A program made the translations under genes and the position numbers. Positions 23,659 to 33,417 of a stretch of DNA of 64,000 nt are shown here, in pieces (the stretch's first letter is position 1; every line of letters starts with the position of its first letter). The stretch is from an uncultured Peptoniphilus sp. (lineage in GTDB: Bacteria; Bacillota; Clostridia; Tissierellales; Peptoniphilaceae): assembly GCF_943913915.1 (NCBI RefSeq), contig NZ_CALUAA010000005.1, forward strand, positions 68,160-132,159, written 5' to 3'. The notes under the pieces were generated by a model, which saw only the letters and a program-made list of their open reading frames with translations, searched no databases and was not told where the DNA came from.

Positions 23659-24197
23659 TCTTTTTCCGATAAAAAAGCGTCTACAGGCAAATCGTATTCG
23701 TCCCGAGGAAGATCCGTTACGAGCTGATCGTGAAAGCCTACGCCTAAGCGGTAGCCGTCATGGGTTGCGAAGAAGCGGTCGTAATAGCCTCCCCCGTAGC
23801 CCATACGATAGCCCTCACCGTCGAAGGCGAGGCCCGGCGTAATAATGAGATCGACGTTTTCACGGCGTCGATCGTTTATTTTCTCCTGAGGTAATTCCAA
23901 AATTCCCAAGGCGTTGGGTTCAAGCTCATCCAAACTTTTTATCTCCGTCATGATCATCTCCTCGCCTTTCGGCGCAAGGGGCACATACACTTTTTTCTCC
24001 TTCAGTATTTCAGGAATCCATTCAATGGTTTCCACCTCGCTTCCCATGGAGACAAAGATAAAAACGGAGTCACTCTTTTCATAGACCGGAAGAGATTTAA
24101 GTCTCTGAAAAATGGTTTCCGATGTTTTTTTTCGCATTTCAGGGTCTAACTTATTACGAGCGGCCTTCAAATTATTACGAATAGAAGTCTTTTTCAT
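23640..24197 (-). CDS. 5-formyltetrahydrofolate cyclo-ligase
   Basis: ATG 24197 follows GGAGGG. The 185-residue protein has the family pattern: KKTSIRNNLKAARNKLD, VFIFVSMGSEVET, VYVPLAP, NALGILELPQ and the nucleotide-binding C-terminal motif DLIITPGLAFDGEGYRMGYGGGYYDRF. It converts 5-formyl-THF to 5,10-methenyl-THF using ATP, rescuing folate into one-carbon metabolism. The gene stands alone on the minus strand between larB and ftsE. Its 3' end overlaps larB. Confidence 0.95.
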   Translation of the reverse strand: MKKTSIRNNLKAARNKLDPEMRKKTSETIFQRLKSLPVYEKSDSVFIFVSMGSEVETIEWIPEILKEKKVYVPLAPKGEEMIMTEIKSLDELEPNALGILELPQEKINDRRRENVDLIITPGLAFDGEGYRMGYGGGYYDRFFATHDGYRLGVGFHDQLVTDLPRDEYDLPVDAFLSEKDYLSFS

Positions 24198-24215
24198 TGT
24201 AGATACCCTCCGAGG

Positions 24216-24244
24216 TTTCATAAATTTGTAACTTATACTATAAT
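24216..24244 (+). promoter_or_regulatory. Promoter for the ftsEX operon
   Basis: TTTCAT at 24216-24221 and TATAAT at 24239-24244 lie 17 bases apart, about 34 bases before the ftsE start. Confidence 0.55.
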
Positions 24245-24277
24245 AAATGAGATAATTATAAGGAATGAGGTGGACCG

Positions 24278-24964
24278 TTGATTACATTTCGCAACGTCTT
24301 TAAAGAGTACGATAACGGCGTACAGGCATTAAAAGACGTCAATCTGGAAATACCTTACGGCGAATTTGTCTTTATCGTCGGCGCATCTGGCGCGGGTAAA
24401 AGTTCGCTGATTAAATTATTAATATGTGAAGAAAAAGTAACCCGTGGTCACATCTTTGTCAACGAAAAAGACATTACGGAGCTGGCTCCATGGTATATAC
24501 CCAAGTTGCGCCGAAAAGTCGGCGTCGTCTTTCAAGACTTTCGTCTTTTGAAAAAAAAGACGGCCTACGAAAATGTGGCCTACGCTCTGGAAATCGTAGG
24601 CGAGAGCGGGCGCACGATTAAAAAGCGAGTCCCTGAAGTTTTAGATCTCGTAGGCTTAAGCGATAAACAAAACAGCTATCCCGGCGAACTTTCAGGTGGG
24701 GAAGGGCAAAGGCTCGCTATCGCAAGAGCCATTGTCAATCGTCCGCCGGTCCTCGTATGCGATGAGCCTACGGGTAATCTCGACTTTGAAACGGCTATGA
24801 CGATTATGCAAACATTAAAGCGCATCAATGAAGACGGTGCTACGGTCATTATGGCGACCCACGCGCGCAATATAGTAAATCATATGAACCGCCGCGTCAT
24901 CACCTTGGACGACGGTCGCATTATAAGCGATGTCAATGTGGGAGGTTACGATGCGATTCATTAG
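24278..24964 (+). CDS. ftsE: Cell-division ABC ATPase FtsE
   Basis: The start is TTG 24278 behind GAGGTGG; no in-frame ATG lies near. The 228-residue ATPase has ITFRNVFKEYDNGVQALKDV, Walker A GASGAGKSS, VFQDFRLLKKKTAYENVAYALE (the FtsE-specific RLL segment), signature LSGGEGQRLAIARAI and VCDEPTGNLDFET. FtsE with FtsX forms a transporter-like switch that activates wall hydrolases at the septum. It overlaps ftsX by 14 bases, and an M23 hydrolase follows. Confidence 0.95.
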   Translation: MITFRNVFKEYDNGVQALKDVNLEIPYGEFVFIVGASGAGKSSLIKLLICEEKVTRGHIFVNEKDITELAPWYIPKLRRKVGVVFQDFRLLKKKTAYENVAYALEIVGESGRTIKKRVPEVLDLVGLSDKQNSYPGELSGGEGQRLAIARAIVNRPPVLVCDEPTGNLDFETAMTIMQTLKRINEDGATVIMATHARNIVNHMNRRVITLDDGRIISDVNVGGYDAIH

Positions 24965-25856
24965 ACAATTTGCCAACAATATTAAGGAAGCCTTTCAAGG
25001 CATCGCCCGCAATAAAGGTATGAGCCTCTTGTCGGTTATATCCACCATGGCAGTCCTCGTTCTGTTCGGCGTGGTCCTGCTTCTGATTTTAAATATGACG
25101 GGGCTCGTCAATGAAACGGAAAAGAAAGTGGATAAGGTTGTCGTTTATCTTACCGACACGGCCACGGAAGAAAATGTACAGGAAATTATTTCCCAAGCGG
25201 AAGCCACTGGCTATGTAAAGGATGCATCCTTTACCTCGAAAGAGCAGGCCTGGGCTGATTTCGCTGAAAATCTCGAACTTTCAAATGATTCCTACTTTTT
25301 AGACGGCATGGATGAAAATCCCCTGCCGGCATCGATCACCCTTCAGCTTTCAAGTATCGAAGAGGCCAAGACTGTGGCGCAATCGGTGCAAAGTATGTCG
25401 GGGGTCTATCAGGTAGATTACTTAAATGAGCTTATCGGAAAAATCGTACAGTTAAACGATTGGGTACGCATCTTAGGTGTTATCGTCGTTGCGATTTTAA
25501 TTATTATTGCCGTCGTATTGATCTATAATACGGTGAAATCGACGATCTCCAATCGAAGCCACGAAATTCAGATAATGAAATACATCGGCGCCAGCAACGG
25601 CTATATTCGCAGGCCCCTTCTTATCGAAGGTTTGGTCTTCGGGCTGATTGCAGGAGCCATCGCCTTAGCCCTTGTTTATTTCGGTTATCAGGGAATATAT
25701 GGACTCTTTGATGAGCGCCTCAATATCCTTATGGGCATGAAACTGATTCAACCACGCCTGATTTTAAAAGATATGGCGATTATTTTTGTGTGCATCGGCG
25801 TAGGTGTCGGATTAATCGGTAGCTCCCTTTCGTTGGGTCGTTACCTTGACGTGTAA
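24951..25856 (+). CDS. ftsX: Cell-division permease-like FtsX
   Basis: ATG 24951 follows GGAGGTTAC. The 301-residue protein shows the FtsX plan: cytoplasmic start RFIRQFANNIKEAFQGIARNKGM, first helix (LSVISTMAVLVLFGVVLLLILNM), an outside loop of about 110 residues (KVVVYLTD, SFTSKEQAWADF, NPLPASITLQL) and three C-terminal helices with SNRSHEIQIMKYIGASNGYIRRP. The outside loop contacts PcsB/EnvC-like hydrolases. The downstream gene encodes just such a coiled-coil plus hydrolase protein. Confidence 0.94.
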   Translation: MRFIRQFANNIKEAFQGIARNKGMSLLSVISTMAVLVLFGVVLLLILNMTGLVNETEKKVDKVVVYLTDTATEENVQEIISQAEATGYVKDASFTSKEQAWADFAENLELSNDSYFLDGMDENPLPASITLQLSSIEEAKTVAQSVQSMSGVYQVDYLNELIGKIVQLNDWVRILGVIVVAILIIIAVVLIYNTVKSTISNRSHEIQIMKYIGASNGYIRRPLLIEGLVFGLIAGAIALALVYFGYQGIYGLFDERLNILMGMKLIQPRLILKDMAIIFVCIGVGVGLIGSSLSLGRYLDV

Positions 25857-25884
25857 TAGAGTATCAAGAGGAGGTAGTTTTTAG

Positions 25885-27255
25885 ATGAACCACAGAAAGC
25901 AGCTATCGGCGGCATTGGCGATTCTAATGTTGAGTTCACAGCCGGTTCTTGCAGCCAATTTACAGTCGGAAAGGGCGAAGGCTGTGGAACGCAAGAACGC
26001 CGTTCAATCAGAGATGAGCGGGACCCAATCTAAGATTTCGTCCGCTCAGAATCAGGTAGCCGGTGTGGAGGCGGAAATTCGTGCTTTAGACGAAAAGATT
26101 ATGTCCGTGAACGTCACATTGGATCGTTTAAACGGCGAAATGCAACAGTTGCAGGTGGAAATTCAAAAGACAAAGGCGGAACTCGAGGCGGCGAAAGAAG
26201 AACTTGCGGAAAAGAAAGATTTCTACGCCAAACGTCTTCGTGCCATGTACATTGCTAACGATCGAGGTTATCTTGATATTCTTCTGGACTCTGCAGATGC
26301 CGAATCTTTAATCGGAAATATGCGTATGATTCGATCCATTGCCGTGAGCGACAGAGAGCTGGTTGAAGAGATCGAACAAAAGGTTGAAGAGATTGAAACG
26401 AAAAAAGCGCAATTGGATCAACAGGAAAAAGAACTGGCGGCCAAGCAGGCTCAAGTTCGCCAAGAGCGTGCAAATTTAGAAGCGGCCAATGCGAAGAAGA
26501 CCGCCTATATGAATACGCTTATGAGCAATATCAGTGCTTACGAAGCGCAATATGACGAAATGTTGAGAGAATCCAACGCCATCGAATCGCAGATTCAAAA
26601 CCTTGATCTCTCCATTCAAAAAGCGAAAGAGGAAGAAGCGGCACGCATCGCTCGCCAAAAGGAAGCGGAACGTCAGGCACAACTTGAAAAAGAGAGAGCA
26701 GCTGCACGGGCTGAAGAATCGAGTCGTGCAGAAAAACAGGCCTCCAAGCGAGTATCTAGCAGTAAAAAGGCGACGACTAACTCTTCGGTCTCTCGCTCAA
26801 GTTCCTCAACGGCCTCCAGTTCAAGCGATGTAATGGTAAACAGTGCCAAGGCTACGCCTGAAGCTAAAAAAGGTGAATTCTACTGGCCGGTGCCCGGTCA
26901 TCACCGCATTACATCGCCCTTCGGCTACCGGGTTCACCCGATCTTAGGCTATAAAAAATTACACACCGGCATCGATATCAGTGCACCCAGCGGAACGCCG
27001 GTCATTGCCGCAGGCTCCGGCACGGTTATCGCCTCTCGTTTTATGGGAGGATACGGCAACTGCATTATGATCGATCACGGATCGAAAGTGTCGGTTTACG
27101 GTCACCTTTCCGGACGCGCTGTAAGTGCCGGGCAAAGCGTAAGTGCCGGTCAGACCATCGGTTACGTCGGGAGTACAGGCATGAGCACCGGCCCTCACTT
27201 GCACTTTGAAGTGCGGGTCAACGGATCTCTGCAAAACCCGTTAAACTATTTATAA
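25885..27255 (+). CDS. Coiled-coil M23 peptidase (EnvC/PcsB-like hydrolase)
   Basis: GAGGAGG precedes the ATG. The 456-residue protein has a signal peptide (cleaved near VLAANL), a long coiled coil from about 25 to 260 (heptads rich in Glu/Gln/Lys), a Ser/Lys-rich linker around 275-325, and a C-terminal M23 domain: YWPVPGHHRITSPFGYRVHP, HTGIDISAPSGTPV, MIDHG and GPHLHFEV, giving the His/Asp/His zinc site. An active M23 (unlike the degenerate EnvC activators) suggests it cuts peptidoglycan itself when FtsEX pulls on the coil. The layout parallels EnvC, PcsB and CwlO partners of FtsEX. Confidence 0.92.
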   Translation: MNHRKQLSAALAILMLSSQPVLAANLQSERAKAVERKNAVQSEMSGTQSKISSAQNQVAGVEAEIRALDEKIMSVNVTLDRLNGEMQQLQVEIQKTKAELEAAKEELAEKKDFYAKRLRAMYIANDRGYLDILLDSADAESLIGNMRMIRSIAVSDRELVEEIEQKVEEIETKKAQLDQQEKELAAKQAQVRQERANLEAANAKKTAYMNTLMSNISAYEAQYDEMLRESNAIESQIQNLDLSIQKAKEEEAARIARQKEAERQAQLEKERAAARAEESSRAEKQASKRVSSSKKATTNSSVSRSSSSTASSSSDVMVNSAKATPEAKKGEFYWPVPGHHRITSPFGYRVHPILGYKKLHTGIDISAPSGTPVIAAGSGTVIASRFMGGYGNCIMIDHGSKVSVYGHLSGRAVSAGQSVSAGQTIGYVGSTGMSTGPHLHFEVRVNGSLQNPLNYL

Positions 27256-27273
27256 TTAAATCAGGCACATCAT

Positions 27274-27303
27274 AAGGAACCTTCTCGTTGAAGGTTCCTT
27301 ATT
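27274..27303 (+). terminator. Hairpin between the M23 hydrolase and ctpA
   Basis: The 11-bp stem AAGGAACCTTC/GAAGGTTCCTT (27274-27284 with 27290-27300) is followed by a poor T run, so it is probably a partial terminator. Confidence 0.65.
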
Positions 27304-27318
27304 TCCATAGGAGATAAA

Positions 27319-28482
27319 ATGAAGAAAAAACATATCGCCATTATTTTGGCCCTTTTAATCGTTACCAATCTGGCTTCGGCGACACTTGCCGTTCAATACG
27401 TCACAGGGGATGCCAAAGAAGCGGCGGCTACAAAGACTCTCGAATACTTCTTAAAGAAGAATTATCTTCGCTCAAAAGACATTACCGACGAAGATTTTAA
27501 AATCGGTCGACGTAAGGGCACGGTGGAAGCATTGAATGATCCTTACAGCCAGTACTTTACGCCTGAAGAGTATGACCGTTTTGTGGAATCCACAACCGGA
27601 GAATTTTTCGGTATCGGCGTGCAGATCGGCGCCGTTCAGGACTCGAAACTTATTACCGTCATCGCCCCCATTAAAGGAAGCCCTGCGGAAAAGGCCGGTA
27701 TCAAATCCGGCGACAAGATCGTCTCCGTTGACGGGGAAGACTACACGGTTGAGGAGATGGAAGAAGCGGTTAAACATATTAAAGGTGACAAAGGCACCAA
27801 GGTGACCTTGGGCATTATGAAAGAAGACGGCGGCGAGGTAAAAGAAATCGAGGTCGTCCGCGACGAAATTCATATGGAATCCGTGGTGACAGGTTCCATC
27901 GGCGACATCGCTTATATCGGTCTCACTCAATTTGAAGACGACACGTTAGAGGACTTTGAAAAAGCCTTAAATAATGCGAAGGATAAAAAAGGATTGATTC
28001 TTGATCTTCGGGGCAATCCCGGCGGCATTTTAGAAGCGGCGGTAGGCGTAAGCGATCTGCTCCTTCCGGAAGCTGACATTGTAAGTGCGAAGGATAATAA
28101 GGGAGAAGAAGTCTTTCATTACACCTCCGATGAAAAAGAGTGGACAAAACCTGTAGCGGTTTTAATCAACAGAGGAAGCGCCTCGGCGTCTGAAATCGTC
28201 GCCGGCGCCATTAAAGACAATAAGCGCGGCGAACTTATCGGCGAAAAATCCTATGGAAAGGGCGTCGTGCAAACCCTCGTGCCCTTACCCGGCGGAGGCG
28301 GCATTAAGCTTACTACCAGTGAATATTTCACGCCGTCAGGGGTAAGTATACATGAGAAAGGGATCGAACCGACGATACCGGTCGAGCTGCCCGAGAATAT
28401 TAAGGGCATCGGTTTGGAATATCAAAATCAAGATACACAACTCAAAAAAGCAGTTGAAGTCATAGAAAAGAGCGATCGTTAA
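27319..28482 (+). CDS. ctpA: S41 C-terminal processing peptidase
   Basis: TAGGAGAT precedes the ATG. The 387-residue protein has an N-terminal membrane anchor, the SQYFTPEEYDRF entry segment, a PDZ domain (FFGIGVQIG to EIEVVRDE, about residues 95-185) and an S41 domain with LDLRGNPGG, the nucleophile region RGSASASEIVAGAI and the Lys in GEKSYGKGVVQT. CtpA-type enzymes trim exported proteins and commonly regulate wall hydrolases. Adjacency to ftsEX and the M23 gene is a frequent Firmicutes layout and points to control of the hydrolase. Its stop codon lies in the terminator loop. Confidence 0.95.
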   Translation: MKKKHIAIILALLIVTNLASATLAVQYVTGDAKEAAATKTLEYFLKKNYLRSKDITDEDFKIGRRKGTVEALNDPYSQYFTPEEYDRFVESTTGEFFGIGVQIGAVQDSKLITVIAPIKGSPAEKAGIKSGDKIVSVDGEDYTVEEMEEAVKHIKGDKGTKVTLGIMKEDGGEVKEIEVVRDEIHMESVVTGSIGDIAYIGLTQFEDDTLEDFEKALNNAKDKKGLILDLRGNPGGILEAAVGVSDLLLPEADIVSAKDNKGEEVFHYTSDEKEWTKPVAVLINRGSASASEIVAGAIKDNKRGELIGEKSYGKGVVQTLVPLPGGGGIKLTTSEYFTPSGVSIHEKGIEPTIPVELPENIKGIGLEYQNQDTQLKKAVEVIEKSDR

Positions 28483-28495
28483 GATCGCTCTTTTC
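28466..28495 (+). terminator. Terminator overlapping the ctpA stop codon
   Basis: The 12-bp stem AAAAGAGCGATC/GATCGCTCTTTT (28466-28477 with 28483-28494) has the TAA stop in its five-base loop. It ends in T's. Confidence 0.85.
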
Positions 28496-28509
28496 ATGCA
28501 GGAGGCAGT

Positions 28510-30480
28510 ATGGATTTTAAAATACATTCGGATTATAGGCCGACAGGCGATCAGCCCAAGGCCATCGACACATTGGCAAAGGGAATTCAATCAGGTATGC
28601 ATCACCAGACCCTTCTCGGCGTAACGGGGAGCGGCAAGACCTTTACCATGGCCAATCTTATCGAAAAGGTTCAAAAACCGACCTTGGTCATTGCCCACAA
28701 TAAGACGCTGGCCTATCAATTGGCATCTGAATTCCGCGAATTTTTCCCGGAAAACGCCGTGGAATATTTCGTGTCTTATTACGACTACTATCAACCGGAG
28801 GCCTATGTTCCGGGGACGGACACCTTTATCGCAAAAGACGCGAGCATCAATGACGAAATCGACAAGCTTCGCCACTCCGCCACTATGGCACTTTTCGAAC
28901 GACGAGACGTTATTATCGTAGCCTCCGTAAGCTGTATTTACGGCTTAGGGGACCCGATCGATTATAAAAACCTCGTGGTCAGTCTGCGTCCCGGCATGGT
29001 TTGGGACCGCAACGAGCTTATGAGTAAACTTGTAGACATACAGTATGTGCGAAATGACATCGATTTTTCCCGGGGAACTTTCCGCGTGCGAGGGGATGTG
29101 CTGGAGATTTTTCCGGCGGGGAATTCCGAGAAGACCATTCGCGTGGAATTTTTCGGCGATGAAATTGATCAGATTGCGGAAGTGGACGCCGTTACCGGCA
29201 GAGTAGAGAGTTACAGAAACCACGTATCAATTTTCCCGGCATCTCACTTTGCGACGAAGCCGGAGAAAGTGGAGCGGGGAGTAAAGGCCATTCGTAAGGA
29301 ACTTGAAGAGCGTCTCTTTACATTGCGAGATCAAGAAAAATTATTGGAAGCTCAGCGTCTGGAGCAGCGCACCAATTACGATGTGGAGATGCTCGAGGAA
29401 ATGGGCTTTTGCTCCGGCATCGAAAACTATACACAGCCCTTAAGCGGCAGACCCAGGGGAAGCAGACCCTATACCCTAATCGACTATTTCCCCGAGGACT
29501 TTATGACGATTATCGACGAATCCCATGCCACCGTTCCTCAAATCCGCGGCATGTTTAACGGTGACAGGGCGCGGAAACAGACTCTCGTAGACTACGGGTT
29601 CCGATTGCCTTCGGCTCTCGATAACCGTCCTTTACGCTTTGAGGAATTTGAAGAGCTTCAAAATCAGGTGGTCTATGTATCGGCAACCCCCGGCCCTTAT
29701 GAAGAAGAGCACGAGGAGCAGCGAATTGAACAGATTATTCGCCCTACGGGCCTGGTAGACCCGAAGATTACCGTGGTGCCGACGAAGAATCAGATCGACC
29801 ATTTAACCGAGCAAATTAACGGCGTCAAAGAAAAAGGCATGCGCACTTTGGTGACCACGCTGACGAAGCGGATGGCGGAAGACTTGACGAAGTATTTCAA
29901 AGATATCGGATATAAAGTGGCCTATCTTCACTCCGATGTCCAGACCATCGAACGTATGGAAATTATTCGGGATCTTCGCTTGGGGAAATACGACGTTCTT
30001 GTGGGAATCAACCTTCTGCGAGAAGGGCTGGATATTCCCGAAGTGGGCCTTGTGGCAATTCTAGATGCGGATAAAGAAGGGTTCCTCCGCTCGGAGACTT
30101 CCCTTATTCAAACGGCGGGCAGGGCCGCCCGAAATGCGGAGGGCTACGTCATCATGTATGCCGATACCATAACGGGCTCCATGCAGCGGACTATTGATGA
30201 GACCGAACGCCGCCGAAGAATCCAAATGGCATACAATAAAGAGCATCATATTACGCCGAAATCCATCATTAAAGGTATTCGCAACGTCATCGAAAATACG
30301 GTGGCTGCCGAGGAAGAGGTGGACTTCGGAGAGGAATTTTCCACCGACGAAATCGTCGCCATGTTACAAAATCTGGAGACGGAAATGTTCAAATCGGCAG
30401 AAAAATTGGATTTCGAGCGAGCCGCCAATATTCGTGATCAGATAACGGAATTAAAAGAGCAATATAAAATTAAAGATTAG
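28510..30480 (+). CDS. uvrB: Excinuclease ABC subunit B
   Basis: CAGGAGG precedes the ATG. The 656-residue protein is full length. Motifs are GDQPKAIDTLAKG, Walker A LGVTGSGKTFTMA, the beta-hairpin YYDYYQPEAYVPGTDTFI, TIIDESHATVPQ, YVSATPG, GINLLREGLDIPEV, QTAGRAARN and the C-terminal UVR domain (KSAEKLDFERAANIRDQI). UvrB verifies damage and loads UvrC in nucleotide excision repair. uvrA follows after 11 bases; uvrC is not in the window. Confidence 0.98.
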   Translation: MDFKIHSDYRPTGDQPKAIDTLAKGIQSGMHHQTLLGVTGSGKTFTMANLIEKVQKPTLVIAHNKTLAYQLASEFREFFPENAVEYFVSYYDYYQPEAYVPGTDTFIAKDASINDEIDKLRHSATMALFERRDVIIVASVSCIYGLGDPIDYKNLVVSLRPGMVWDRNELMSKLVDIQYVRNDIDFSRGTFRVRGDVLEIFPAGNSEKTIRVEFFGDEIDQIAEVDAVTGRVESYRNHVSIFPASHFATKPEKVERGVKAIRKELEERLFTLRDQEKLLEAQRLEQRTNYDVEMLEEMGFCSGIENYTQPLSGRPRGSRPYTLIDYFPEDFMTIIDESHATVPQIRGMFNGDRARKQTLVDYGFRLPSALDNRPLRFEEFEELQNQVVYVSATPGPYEEEHEEQRIEQIIRPTGLVDPKITVVPTKNQIDHLTEQINGVKEKGMRTLVTTLTKRMAEDLTKYFKDIGYKVAYLHSDVQTIERMEIIRDLRLGKYDVLVGINLLREGLDIPEVGLVAILDADKEGFLRSETSLIQTAGRAARNAEGYVIMYADTITGSMQRTIDETERRRRIQMAYNKEHHITPKSIIKGIRNVIENTVAAEEEVDFGEEFSTDEIVAMLQNLETEMFKSAEKLDFERAANIRDQITELKEQYKIKD

Positions 30481-30491
30481 AAAGGAACCGG

Positions 30492-33320
30492 ATGAATCAA
30501 ACATTAGAACGCGCTATTCATATTCACGGTGCCCGTCAACATAATTTAAAAAATTTAGACGTGTACATTCCGAGAAATAAAATGACCGTCATTACCGGTC
30601 TTTCAGGTTCGGGCAAGAGTTCCCTTGCCTTCGATACGATTTACGCAGAAGGCCAGCGACGGTATGTAGAAAGTCTATCGTCCTACGCCCGTCAATTCTT
30701 AGGGCAGATGGATAAGCCTGATGTGGACTATATCGAGGGCATGAGCCCGGCCATCGCCATTGATCAGAAAACCACATCGAAGAACCCCCGTTCCACTGTG
30801 GGGACGGTGACGGAAGTTTACGATTATATCCGCTTGCTCTACGCTCGCGTGGCGAAGCCTTATTGTCCGGTGTGCGGACGTCAAATCGAAGCCTATGCGG
30901 AAGATCAGATCGTGGATAAGATTTTAGAAATGGAAGAAGGCACCCGCTTCCAACTATTGGCGCCTGTCGTGCGTCAGAGGAAGGGGCAACATAAAAAGTT
31001 GTTGGCTCGCATCCGCAAAGAGGGCTATCTACGGATGATTATCGACGGGGAAATGCACCACGCCGATGAAGAGATCGAGCTTGAAAAAAACAAAGTTCAC
31101 GATATTTTTATCGTTGTAGACAGGATTATTATTCGTGAGGGTATCGACACGCGCCTCACGGACAGCATTGAGACGGCCCTTGAAATTTCAGGTTCTACGG
31201 TGATCGTGGATACGCTGGACGGGGAATATAAGCTTTACTCTACAAGCTACGCCTGTCCTGAACACGATATCGCCATCGAGCCTGCCACACCTCGCTCCTT
31301 CTCTTTTAACACGCCCATGGGCGCCTGCCCGACATGTAAGGGCCTCGGGAGCAGCAGACGTGCCGATCCCGATCTCATTATCCCCAATAAAGAGCTTTCC
31401 ATCGACGAGGGTGCCATTTCCTGTTACGGCACCTCCGACGGAACCTATTATAAGGAAATCATCAATCAAATTGCGGCACGTCACGGCTTTTCCACGAAAG
31501 AGCCCATAAAAAATGCACCGAAAGAAATGATCGACGAGCTCATGAACGGCACGAAGAAACCGCTGAAGTTTACCTTTCAATCTCATTTTAGAGGCAAGAA
31601 AGAATATAATGGCCACTTCGAGGGGATTTTGGAGAATCTGAATCGTCGCTATACGGAAAGCGCCAGCGATCGCACTATGGAGCGCATCGAGCCTTTTATG
31701 GCGGATATTCCCTGCCCGGAATGCCACGGCGCCCGATTGAAAATGGAATCCCTCGTCTTTAAGCTGGGGGGTAAAAACATTTATGAATCTACGCTATTGG
31801 CAGTTAGCGACGCCATCGATTTTTTCGACAGCTTGGAGCTCAGCGAAATGGATCAAAACATCGCACGGCAAATCTTAAAGGAAATTCACGAGCGACTATC
31901 TTTCTTAATTCAAGTAGGCCTCGGCTATCTGACACTGGCGCGCATGGCGGGAACCCTTTCAGGCGGAGAAGCTCAGCGTATTCGCTTGGCCACGCAAATC
32001 GGAAGCGCTCTTGTAGGTGTTACCTATGTGCTGGACGAGCCTTCCATCGGGCTCCATCAAAAAGACAATGCTATGCTCTTAAAATCTCTTCGCAATCTAA
32101 CGGAAATCGGCAATACCCTCATCGTCGTTGAACACGACGAAGAGACCATGCGGGAAGCCGATGAAATTTTAGACATCGGCCCCGGCGCCGGGGTTCACGG
32201 CGGCCACATTGTCGCCCAGGGATCTTACGATGATATTATTAAAGTTGATGACTCCATCACCGGACAATATCTCTCCGGCAAAAAGAAAATCGAGGTTCCC
32301 GAAGAGCGTCGTCCTTACTCCGGCGATTCTCTCGTGATAAAGGGAGCGGCTGAAAATAATTTAAAAGATGTAGATGTTGAATTTCCACTTCGTCAATTTA
32401 TTTGTGTTACCGGCGTATCCGGTTCGGGGAAGAGCTCTCTTGTAAACGAAATCCTTAAAAAGGCCGTAGAGCAGAAAGTAAATCGCAGCAAAGTGCGACC
32501 GGGAAAATACAAATCCATCGAGGGGCTCGAGCATGTAGACAAGATCGTCTCCATCGATCAAAGCCCTATCGGTCGCACACCCCGCTCCAATCCGGCGACC
32601 TACACCGGCACTTTTGACTTGATTCGAGATGTCTTTGCCCAAACGAACGAGGCGAAGATCAGAGGGTATGAGAAGGGCCGCTTTTCTTTTAACGTAAAAG
32701 GCGGTCGATGTGAAGCCTGCAAGGGTGACGGTATCTTAAAAGTGGAGATGCACTTCTTACCCGACGTGTACGTTCCCTGCGAGGTATGTGGCGGAAAGCG
32801 CTATAATCGGGAGACCCTTCAGGTGAAATTTAAAGGCAAAAATATTGCCGATGTCTTGGATATGACAGTGGATCAGGCTGCGGAATTTTTCGAGAACCAT
32901 CCGCGAATCCTACGAAAGATTACTACACTCCAACACGTAGGTCTCGGCTATATTAAGCTGGGTCAGCCCTCCACTCAGCTTTCCGGCGGGGAGGCTCAGC
33001 GAATCAAGCTCGCCACGGAACTCTCCAAGAGGGGCACGGGAAACACGCTCTATATTTTAGACGAGCCTACGACGGGCCTTCACACAGAAGACATTCGAAA
33101 GCTGGTTCACGTACTTCAGGAGCTCGTTGATCGAGAAAACACCGTCGTCGTCATTGAACACAATCTGGATGTTATCAAGGTAGCGGATCATATTATCGAC
33201 TTAGGGCCCGACGGAGGCGACGGTGGCGGCACCGTTGTCGCGACAGGACGGCCGGAAGAAGTGGCGAAAGTGGAGGGAAGCTATACAGGAGATTATCTGA
33301 AGGAAATTCTAAAGGGATAG
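30492..33320 (+). CDS. uvrA: Excinuclease ABC subunit A
   Basis: AGAAAGGA precedes the ATG. The 942-residue protein has both ABC modules: first Walker A TGLSGSGKSSLAFDT with signature LSGGEAQRIRLATQ, and second TGVSGSGKSSLVNEI with LSGGEAQRIKLATE. Three zinc motifs are seen: CPVCGRQI, CPTCKGLG/CPECHGAR and CEACKGDGILK with CEVCGGKRYN. Walker B forms VLDEPSIGLH and ILDEPTTGLH are intact. UvrA detects bulky lesions and hands DNA to UvrB. It is co-transcribed with uvrB and ends at a weak hairpin. Confidence 0.98.
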   Translation: MNQTLERAIHIHGARQHNLKNLDVYIPRNKMTVITGLSGSGKSSLAFDTIYAEGQRRYVESLSSYARQFLGQMDKPDVDYIEGMSPAIAIDQKTTSKNPRSTVGTVTEVYDYIRLLYARVAKPYCPVCGRQIEAYAEDQIVDKILEMEEGTRFQLLAPVVRQRKGQHKKLLARIRKEGYLRMIIDGEMHHADEEIELEKNKVHDIFIVVDRIIIREGIDTRLTDSIETALEISGSTVIVDTLDGEYKLYSTSYACPEHDIAIEPATPRSFSFNTPMGACPTCKGLGSSRRADPDLIIPNKELSIDEGAISCYGTSDGTYYKEIINQIAARHGFSTKEPIKNAPKEMIDELMNGTKKPLKFTFQSHFRGKKEYNGHFEGILENLNRRYTESASDRTMERIEPFMADIPCPECHGARLKMESLVFKLGGKNIYESTLLAVSDAIDFFDSLELSEMDQNIARQILKEIHERLSFLIQVGLGYLTLARMAGTLSGGEAQRIRLATQIGSALVGVTYVLDEPSIGLHQKDNAMLLKSLRNLTEIGNTLIVVEHDEETMREADEILDIGPGAGVHGGHIVAQGSYDDIIKVDDSITGQYLSGKKKIEVPEERRPYSGDSLVIKGAAENNLKDVDVEFPLRQFICVTGVSGSGKSSLVNEILKKAVEQKVNRSKVRPGKYKSIEGLEHVDKIVSIDQSPIGRTPRSNPATYTGTFDLIRDVFAQTNEAKIRGYEKGRFSFNVKGGRCEACKGDGILKVEMHFLPDVYVPCEVCGGKRYNRETLQVKFKGKNIADVLDMTVDQAAEFFENHPRILRKITTLQHVGLGYIKLGQPSTQLSGGEAQRIKLATELSKRGTGNTLYILDEPTTGLHTEDIRKLVHVLQELVDRENTVVVIEHNLDVIKVADHIIDLGPDGGDGGGTVVATGRPEEVAKVEGSYTGDYLKEILKG

Positions 33321-33341
33321 AGAAACGCCGTTTCTCATTTT
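33320..33341 (+). terminator. Weak terminator after uvrA
   Basis: GAGAAAC/GTTTCTC (33320-33326 with 33330-33336) with a GCC loop is followed by ATTTT. The short stem and interrupted T run suggest partial termination. Confidence 0.55.
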
Positions 33342-33354
33342 CCCTCTCATTTTC

Positions 33355-33383
33355 TTGTAGATTTTAGCACGGTATAGTATAAT
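33355..33383 (+). promoter_or_regulatory. Promoter for the amino-acid ABC importer operon
   Basis: TTGTAG at 33355-33360 and TATAAT at 33378-33383 are 17 bases apart. The predicted start near 33390 gives a leader of about 165 bases before the binding-protein gene. Confidence 0.75.
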
Positions 33384-33417
33384 TCAAAAAAGCCAAAAAT
33401 AAGAGAGAGGAGGACTT

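Noticed and set aside
31188..31727. 179-codon minus-strand open frame within uvrA
   Set aside because: Antisense to UvrA with no supporting context.
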